Program-made: the position numbers and the translations under genes
The notes under the pieces: model-generated
Databases searched by the model: none
The model's input: only the letters and a program-made list of their open reading frames with translations
What the model was told of the DNA's origin: nothing
Source: Blumeriella jaapii
Taxonomy: Eukaryota > Ascomycota > Leotiomycetes > Helotiales > Drepanopezizaceae
Length of the DNA stretch: 64,000 bases
Assembly (NCBI GenBank): GCA_009599575.1
Contig: VWND01000002.1
Coordinates: 930,001-994,000 of the forward strand
Reading direction: 5' to 3'
Part shown: piece after piece, positions 57,061 to 64,000 of the stretch
Layout of the letters: every line of letters begins with the position of its first letter
Position numbering within the stretch: position 1 is the first letter of the stretch

Positions 57061-60029
57061 TTAAAATAGTTTTAAAACGGCTTAAATAAAAATTTCGTAT
57101 ATTAATTTTCTTAAATTATTATATTCGGAATAAGCAGGATTTTTTGGTCGAATTATAATAATATCCAAAGCTGAAAAAATAATTATTAATAAAAAGCTGT
57201 CGATATTTATGTTTTATTTCGCGGCATAAATTTTTCGTTTTCTTTTGGTTTTGCGAAATAATATTTTTTTTTTTATAATAATAACCTGGTAATAATATTT
57301 GCCTAAGGCTTTTGTATCGTACGCAAAGTTTTTACGTTTATTTTTATAAACGAAACAAAATCGATATTTACGAACTGCTTTTTGTGTTTTTTTTATATCC
57401 GAATTAGCCTGTTATTGCGGCATATTCTCAAAATAACACAAAGTAAAAACGCATATTAGTATATATATTTCGTTAATTTCGATTATTACGCTTTTATCGA
57501 ACCGCTTAAATTGTTTTATAATATTAACAACGTCGTTAAAATTGCTTTCGTAAAAACTTAAAATAATCGGTAGCATATTAGCGCGGCGAATTTTATTTTT
57601 AAAATTAAAATCTGCGAAAATTTAATAAAAGCTTATAAAAAACCGATAAAAATTCCGATAAAAGCCAAAACCGTCGATAAATATTTATATTAATACCGAT
57701 ACGCAAATATTATATTTAGCATTTTAATTTTTAACGAAAATGTCCTTGCCAAATTTAAATAATTTTAGCTCGGCGCGAAAAAAAATTAATATAATATAAT
57801 AAAATTTTTCGAATTTGGGTTTACGTTATTAATACGAAGCTGAAAACAAAAGAAAATAATTTATAAATACTTTATATTTTAATTCGATTATCCGGCGTAT
57901 AAAAATTTTTATCGGGTCGGATTTTTTCTTTGTATTTAAAAAAAAATATTTTATCGGCGTCTGTTTTTACCGAATATATAATTTAATTTTACGTCGATTA
58001 ATTTCGCGCTTAAAATCTAAAATTCGATAATATAAATATAATAATCGTTAAAAAGCAATTGCATAAGCTTATAAGATTTAACAACAGAATTTAGCATAAT
58101 ATTTATATTTGTTAGTTCGATAATATTTAAGACTTTTCGAATTTTTTAAAACAATAATCCTTTTATTTCCGGCCTCGGCGGCTTTTGCAGTTATATCACG
58201 GCCGATTATTTGAATTCTGCTTTTATAATTAATAAAACTTATTCCGGTAATATAAACGATGCAATCGATATCGTTGCAAATATATATCATAAAATCCGAT
58301 GAAAATATAAGCTTTTTATATTTTTTGCTGAAAATATGCGTACTTTTCCGAAAAGGTTTTGATAAATAAAAATTAATATCGGAAATGCCAAAGCTTTGTA
58401 AAGTTATTTATAAATTTTGCTATACTCGTATGCATAAATTTGCTAATATTCGAAAATATAAATTTGATATACAAATTTGTAAAATTAAAAAAATGCAAAT
58501 TTTTTAAAAAAATATCGTCGATTTGCCCAGCTGTCTTTCGAATAACAGTTTTTAATAGCAAACTTTTCTAAAACAAACGGGATTTCTTTTTTTCGTATTT
58601 GCAAAAAAAAAGCGTTTTTTTAATATGCTTTTTGAAAATTCCAAATAACGCAAAAAGATTTTAAAATGCCGGATTAAATAATATGTTTAATAATTAATGC
58701 AACGCCGAATATTTTTTGCGAAAAATCCGAGAATTTATTACGAAAAAATCTAAGCTTATTTTCAGTTTTAATATATCGGAATCGAAATATTAACGATGCT
58801 TAATTAATTTAAATATATCGTTAAGATTTTGGACCGGCAGCTTAATATTACGACGCGAAATTTAAATTTCGAAAACTAAAAACGCAGCATCGGTTTTATT
58901 AGTTTTTTTTTAATTAAATTTAACAAATAAAATGCTATTCTTAACGCGTTCGTTTATAACAGAATTTTAATATTAATTTTCGAATTATATTTTTTACAGA
59001 TCGATATTAATAAAAAGCTCGATATCGTTTTTTAAAATCGCTTTTTATTAAATGTCGCGCTAATTAATTTACCGGCTAAAAGCATTATTAATATCAAATA
59101 GCAATTTATCGATATACAAAAAAAAAACAAGCGATTATATTAAATATTCGAATCCGAAAAGATTTATCAAATCGTTTGTATTTTCGAATACTTTTATACC
59201 GTTGTTTTCGAATATATCGGTATTATTTACAATATTACCGATATCGTCGTTATTATTAAATTTATTATAAATAACGGCGTTGTCGATATCGGCATATTAA
59301 ATATTATTTAAATTGCGAAAGCGCTTTCGAAATTAAATATTATTTTTCGAATCTTTTTGGTATAAATCTCGACCTTGATATGGATTTCGATATGCCAAAT
59401 TACTAGCATTAGCGCCTCGAATACGCATTTGCCGATTTCTATTATATTTAAAACTGGATTTGAAACTTTTTATATTAAAAATTATGATCTGGCATTAGAA
59501 TAAATCAGTAAAGTTTCGAAAAAAAAAGCGTGTATATAATATTGCTTATAATTTCGATTTTTAAAATTAATATAATATTATAATAATTAAAACGGTTTTT
59601 ATTATATCAAAACCCGCTGCAGCTTAAATCTATTAAAACGGAAGTGTTTTAACGCTAAAACCCCGAGTCTAATCTTATTCGAGCATTAGTTTTTCGCACG
59701 GTTTAGTTTTTTTTGTCGCTAGTTTTTTGCACTATTTAAACTTTTAAAAGCTAGTTTTTTTTTTAAGTTTTAATGCTTTGCATACGACGATTATCCGATT
59801 TTATCGTTTTAAATCATCGGAAACTTTATAAATACCAACCTTTTTGGTTTTTTTTTTAATTTTTAAACTTTCCTAGCTTTTAAATTCTTCGTAAATGCTT
59901 TTTTAATCAGCTTTTATTTTGTTTTGCATATTTTTATTTAAATTAATTATAAAACAAATATTCGAAACGCAATTATGCCATTTAAAAAATTCAGGCAAGC
60001 GCGGAAGCGGAAAAGGAAAATCAGGAAAT

Positions 60030-60270
60030 CGAAGAGGTCGAAGAAGTAAAAAAAGTAGAAAAAGTTAAAAAAGTCAAAAAGTTTATAAAGGTCAAGCAAG
60101 TTAAGCAAATCAAAAAGATTAAAAAAGTCAAAAAGATTAAAAAAATCAAAAAGGTTAAAAAAGTTAAGAAAGTCAAGAAAGTTAAGAAAGTCAAAAAAGT
60201 CAAAAAAGTCAAAAAAGTCAAAAAGATCAAAAAGGTTAAAAAAATCAAAAAGGTCAAAAAGATAAAAAAC
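60030..60270 (+). repeat. 9-bp tandem array in the fossil gene
   Basis: Units of the form AGTCAAAAA, with GAT or GGT for AGT and TAA for CAA, recur about 25 times. The unit is a whole number of codons (Ser-Gln-Lys type), consistent with a former coding repeat. Confidence 0.8.
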
Positions 60271-60601
60271 ATACTAATAAAAAGAATACGCCGGGCGAAC
60301 AGCGCTACCTTTTTCCTTCTGCTTTTTCTTTCGGATTTAATCTACCGGATTTCCAGAATAATTAACAGCAGTTTTCTTTCGGTTATAATTTAAGCCAATC
60401 AGAATTTTTAAATTAATCAGAATTCCCAAATCTATCGCACTTAGATCAAAACCCGCCAAACGCTACAAAATATATCGAATCTCAGATCGATTTAGCTTTA
60501 TAAAAATTTTCAAATGCTTTTTAAGCTTTCGTTTTTTAAGTTTTTATAAATAGCGATGTAAAAGCAAATTCTATTTAAATTTCGGATTCTCCGCGCAATA
60601 A

Positions 60602-60712
60602 ACAGCTTTTTGTTCGCAATCAGCTTTTCGTTCGCAATTAGCCTCCCGTTCGCAATCAGCCTTCCGTTCGCAATCAACCTTCCGTTCGTAATTAACTTTC
60701 TGATCGCAAACA
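60602..60712 (+). repeat. 18-bp tandem array in the fossil gene
   Basis: About six units of TTCGCAATCAGCCTTCCG, degenerate. The unit is six codons and keeps the frame of the 9-bp array upstream. Variation between units is concentrated at the CAG/TAG/CAA/TAA codon and the Pro/Leu/Phe position. Confidence 0.8.
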
Positions 60713-62330
60713 ACAGCCTCGAAACATAGGCCATTTGTTTGCAAACTCAGCTAAGCAAAATATGCTATCTGGTCGTAGCTTTAAACATTTTTTTTTTTTA
60801 GCATTATAAGTTTTTTTATATTAATATATAATATAAAAGCTGATTTTTTTTTACAGCGTATTTCAAATATTCCTATTAGTAAACGAATTAATACTAATAC
60901 AACTAGCATTTTTTAATTCATATTCGCTGATATTCCGAAAATTAGCTTAACAAATGGTTATAAATCCAAACATCCGGATTTTACGCTTTTTTTTTTTTTT
61001 AATTTTCAAAAGCTTACGAATTTGCTTATTAAAAAACTTAGAAAGCGCAAGTTAATAATTAAAAAAGCATTAGCAACTTCGGAAATCGAAAAGATTAAAA
61101 AATATTACTGAATTATCAAAAAAAAATAAAAAAGCTTTGCGTGCTTTTAATCGTAAAATTCGCATTTAAAACTTTATATTTTATTTTTTAAACTTTTTCC
61201 GGCTATATTATTCGCAAGCATTTCGGATCAGATTTATTCGAATTTAATTTATATTTTTATATTTGCAAAACCAAATTCAAAAACAACGTTCGCATTTAAA
61301 AATATCAGATGCTAAAAAACCTAGAGCAGAATTTAAAAAAAATCAAAAATAATATGCCAGAAATTTGAAATTTAAATGCAAACAGTTTCCGCGATCGTTT
61401 TTTCGATTAATTAATTAAATCAATCGATTTTTTATTTTATTTGATATTATTTAGCAAGTATAATCAGTTTTTTAAAAAGTCTGCTGAATTAAATTAATTT
61501 TATATTCGCAGTAAATAAGCTATATTTTTTATTTTTTAATTTAATATTAATTAGTAATCCTTTTCGATTCAGCTGTTTTATTTTAATTTAGCTATTGCAT
61601 ATCGCTAATAAATAAAAAATATCGAAAGCTAAAGAAAATCAGATTTACGTATTAAATTAGTATTAAAAGTTTTATATTATATCAGCAGTAATATAATTTC
61701 AGAATCTGAAGTTTATTTAAAAATATGCAAATGTTTTTTAAAAATTTCAGACTTAAAATAATTAACATCCGAAAATATATTATTTTTAATACAGCCGTTT
61801 TTTCTGGTTTTTGCTTTTATAAATTCTGATTACGAATCGTATAGCTTATAATCGGATATTTTGATTTGGAACCTATAAATTTGCAACGCGAATTTCAATA
61901 AAATAACTGTATTATAGCTAATATTAGCTAGCACTGATATTCTGCTATTAAACATTAAAAATCAAGCAATAATTAAAGCTCAAAATTTAGTATATTAATC
62001 GTTACAAAAATACGGCTTTTACAAAAAAAAAAAAAGGGGGGGGAGAATAAACATTAGTAGCAGTATCGATTAATATCGCTAGTATTTGCGTTTTGCTAAA
62101 AGATATTAAAAGACTTTCGGTGGCATTTTGATATTTGCTTTGTTCGCAAAGCTTTTATTAAAATTAAATAGGGCTTGTTGAAATACTTTTGATACTAGAG
62201 GTATAAAATGGAATAAAATATTAAATTAAAAATTAAAAGTATTCTGACCTCGTAATCAAATTATAAACTTTCTGCCTTAGGCATATAAAAAGTATATAAG
62301 TACCGTATATATGGGGAGGTGGATTACCTG

Positions 62331-63650
62331 AGTAAGTGGGTAGGTAGGTAGGTCAGTCGGTCGGTAGGTAAGTAGTTCGTGGGTACGCTTTGTTTTTGGA
62401 GCGCGAGGGCAGGGAGAGAGAGAGAGAGGCGTTTGTGGCTCGCGAAGAACGAACGGGTTGCTGGGTGTGCGAGGATGTGGGTGGTGGGTTGGTCGGTTGG
62501 TCGGTCGGTCGGTCACGGGATGTGGTGATGGGGGGTGGGATTCGGATTCTGGGATTGGATTGGAAATTGGTGATGATGATGATGGGATTGCGAGAGGTGG
62601 GATTTGGGATTGGGATTGGGATTTGGGGATGGGATTTGGGGATGGGATGTACTGTGAGTATTTTAGGTGTTGTGCTGTACTGTACTGTGCTGTGTGTACA
62701 GCACTGAACTGAACTGTATAGTATATACATCGTACGATATACTGTACATACAGTACACAGCACAGTGGGTAGCGAGAACGATTGATGCGTGGGGCGGTGG
62801 AGGGAGGGGGGGGAGGCGGGGGGGGAGATGGGAGATGGGAGAGAGATTGATAGACAGAGAAACGAAATGAACGAAATTACCGTTGAGGCAGGAGGGAGAA
62901 ATCTGCAAGGCACTTAAGTACAGTCAGTAGCTGTTCTCAAGGAGTTGAGAGAGGGAGGGAGAGAGATGGCTTGGCTGTACTGTAAGTCCATACATACATT
63001 CAGTACAGCAGGTAGTTAGCTGATTACGTAGCTGGCTGGCTAGTCAATCAGCCCGTAGGTTGGTTCATGAAAAGAGTACAGATATCAACATGTGGGGAGT
63101 CGAGGTTACGATGAGAGGAAGGCGTCCCATAATCTAGCCGAGCCGTGAGAATTGGAATGTCAAGTCCATATTCTTGTTGTTTCCCACGTGATGGATGGAT
63201 AGACAGTCACCAAGGTGATCGGATACGTCGGTACGTGACTCGGCTCTCCTACTTCAGCGCACCTTGTCAAACGGCTGACAGGCAGGTAGGTAAGGCGTAG
63301 GTAAGATCTTGGAAGATCAACTGGGAGAAGGTGTCTCCGTTGAGACATGCAAAGGCTTGCTACTTACTTTTGACATGCACGAAGAAGGGACGGAGCTGAG
63401 GTTGTTGCTAGAATTGTTGGTCTTTTAAGGCCTAGCAATGATGATAGAACCAAGAAAAAGTCATTTCTCTCTTTGGATAGCGAAGTAGTGTCATCCTTCG
63501 TATACTCGTCATGTGTCGTTGTTGATTTCTGCTCTACCCAAGCATAAATACATGTAAATATACACAACGAGAGCGCTGTGCTCTGCACTAAAACGCGCCT
63601 CTTATCCCAACTTCCCATCCGTATGTTGATGGATAACCAAGAACAAGATT
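62331..63650. other. Intergenic region right of the A+T-rich block
   Basis: About 1.3 kb of normal composition. It holds GGTA and GGTC arrays (62338-62370 and 62490-62513), GGGATTT/GGGATTG repeats (62590-62650), TACTGTA/TACAGTA clusters (62675, 62745, 62975) and a G-run (62805-62830). A frame at 63618-63364 has no recognisable features. No gene is supported. Confidence 0.6.
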
Positions 63651-64000
63651 CTATAGCTTCGCTTTCGGCGAGTCTTGCTTCATCATAATCTCAGCCACGA
63701 TGCGGCGCTGGACCTTGCCCGTGGCCGTCTTGGGCATGTTGTCTGTGAAATAGACCTGCGATACAATAAGCACAGCCTCGCAAGACCGCAGAGAGAAAAA
63801 GAGAGCATCGGAAACAGGGGATTTCGAGACGTACCTTCTTCGGCACCTTGAACTTTGCTAGCTTCTCCTCGACCCAGCCCTTCAGCTCCTGCTCCGAGAC
63901 CTTTTCCCCACCCTTCGGCACGATGGCCACCGCCACTTCCTGTCCGTACATCTCGTCTGGGATGGCAAAGCTGACCGCCTCACCCACCTTCGGGTGCCGC
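63651..64000 (-). CDS. AMP-binding acyl-CoA synthetase (Pcs60-like), C-terminal part
   Basis: The C-terminal swivelling domain of an ANL-family acyl-CoA synthetase, cut by the window edge. Two exons are seen: 64000-63835 and 63755-63651, with a 79-nt intron (GTACGT donor, ATCGCAG acceptor). Landmarks are HPKVGEAVSFAIPDEMYGQE, LKGWVEEKLAKFKVPKK and, after the intron, PKTATGKVQRR with the conserved catalytic lysine of the adenylation half-reaction. The last three residues are AKL, a type-1 peroxisomal targeting signal. Pcs60-type enzymes act as peroxisomal oxalyl-CoA or medium-chain acyl-CoA synthetases. The substrate-binding part is off the window, so the exact substrate is open. Confidence 0.88.

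Larger units (their letters stand above)
59763..60790 (+). pseudogene. Fossil gene whose stops are all TAA/TAG in one frame
   Basis: In the frame of positions divisible by 3, about 340 codons run without any TGA; every stop is TAA or TAG. The first part includes SFNALHTTIIRFYRFKSSE. Then come SGKRGSGKGKSGNRRGRRS, a Lys/Gln/Ser tripeptide array in which CAA and TAA alternate at the same repeat position, a stretch reading TPGEQRYLFPSAFSFGFNL, and a VRNQPS hexapeptide array where the Gln codon is CAG, CAA, TAG or TAA. C-to-T change in CpA, the RIP target, explains each stop. The ancestral protein was low-complexity and basic; its family is unknown, and it may have belonged to a mobile element. 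Confidence 0.5.
54590..62330. mobile_element. A+T-rich block, probably RIP-degraded repetitive DNA
   Basis: For about 7.7 kb the sequence is mostly A and T by eye, with long A and T runs, abundant TA steps and few G- or C-rich words. Stops occur in every frame, chiefly TAA. This is the usual look of fungal repeat DNA after repeat-induced point mutation. No reverse transcriptase, integrase or transposase motif could be recognised, so the element class is open. AAACCGT recurs about five times at the left end (54616-54735). Both borders are abrupt and lie beside GGTA microsatellites (54556-54581 and 62338-62370). Relic coding frames are visible inside, best at 59763-60790. Confidence 0.6.

Noticed and set aside
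54590..62330. Mitochondrial DNA insertion or centromere
   Set aside because: No mitochondrial gene or tRNA was recognised, and 7.7 kb bounded by ordinary genes is short for a regional fungal centromere; RIP-degraded repeat DNA fits better.
1..64000. Secondary-metabolite or defence gene cluster
   Set aside because: No polyketide synthase, peptide synthetase, terpene cyclase, NACHT/HET-domain or similar gene was found; neighbours are unrelated housekeeping genes.

Overview
This window is nuclear DNA of a filamentous ascomycete (Pezizomycotina). The signs are genes with several short introns of about 46-130 nt bounded by GT...AG, single-copy genes spaced 0.3-5 kb apart on both strands, fungal-type products (Sok1, Sog2, Ecm33, Pep12, Get1, Ach1, an AAT permease) and an A+T-rich block that looks like the product of repeat-induced point mutation (RIP). 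No bacterial-type operon is present. The genus cannot be named from the sequence alone.

Layout, left to right. 23-1151: 3' end of a PNGase A-type amidase. 2716-3280 (-): ribosomal protein S23, sharing a 331-bp divergent promoter with an unknown coiled-coil protein (3612-4436). 5471-5963: TAF13. 6824-8383: a drug/metabolite transporter. 8384-17745 is gene-poor and crowded with simple repeats, broken only by a small secreted protein (11579-12607) that looks like a catalytically dead endonuclease/exonuclease/phosphatase fold. 17746-19909: SOK1. 21413-22219: an SprT-like metalloprotease. 23331-25344 (-): nucleoporin NDC1, divergent from the syntaxin PEP12 (25700-26572). 27645-29636: acetyl-CoA hydrolase ACH1. 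30630-33650: SOG2 of the RAM pathway. 34737-36758 (-): amino-acid permease. 38960-39032: tRNA-Ala(UGC). 40138-41703 (-): a secreted protein of unknown function. 44144-44693: a doubtful or broken gene. 45829-46960 (-): a membrane protein. 47644-48444 (-): GET1, divergent from a PTAR1-like prenyltransferase-alpha-repeat protein (48702-49784). 52299-53726: the GPI-anchored cell-wall protein ECM33. 54590-62330: an A+T-rich RIP-like block with relic coding frames. 63651-64000 (-): 3' end of a peroxisomal acyl-CoA synthetase.

Most genes are housekeeping and functionally independent. There are loose themes: membrane traffic and insertion (PEP12, GET1, NDC1) and cell-wall/morphogenesis control (SOG2, ECM33, SOK1). 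No biosynthetic cluster or defence system is visible.

Two cautions for a user. First, several genes (NDC1, PEP12, the 40-kb secreted gene, the 44-kb locus) show one-base or short frame breaks next to otherwise well-conserved coding sequence; these are either assembly indels or real lesions. Second, the large intergenic regions are full of microsatellites and a dispersed palindromic TACTGTA/TACAGTA word, which create long spurious open frames. The most interesting items are the catalytically dead secreted EEP protein, the fossil gene whose stops are all former glutamine codons, and the dispersed palindrome family.
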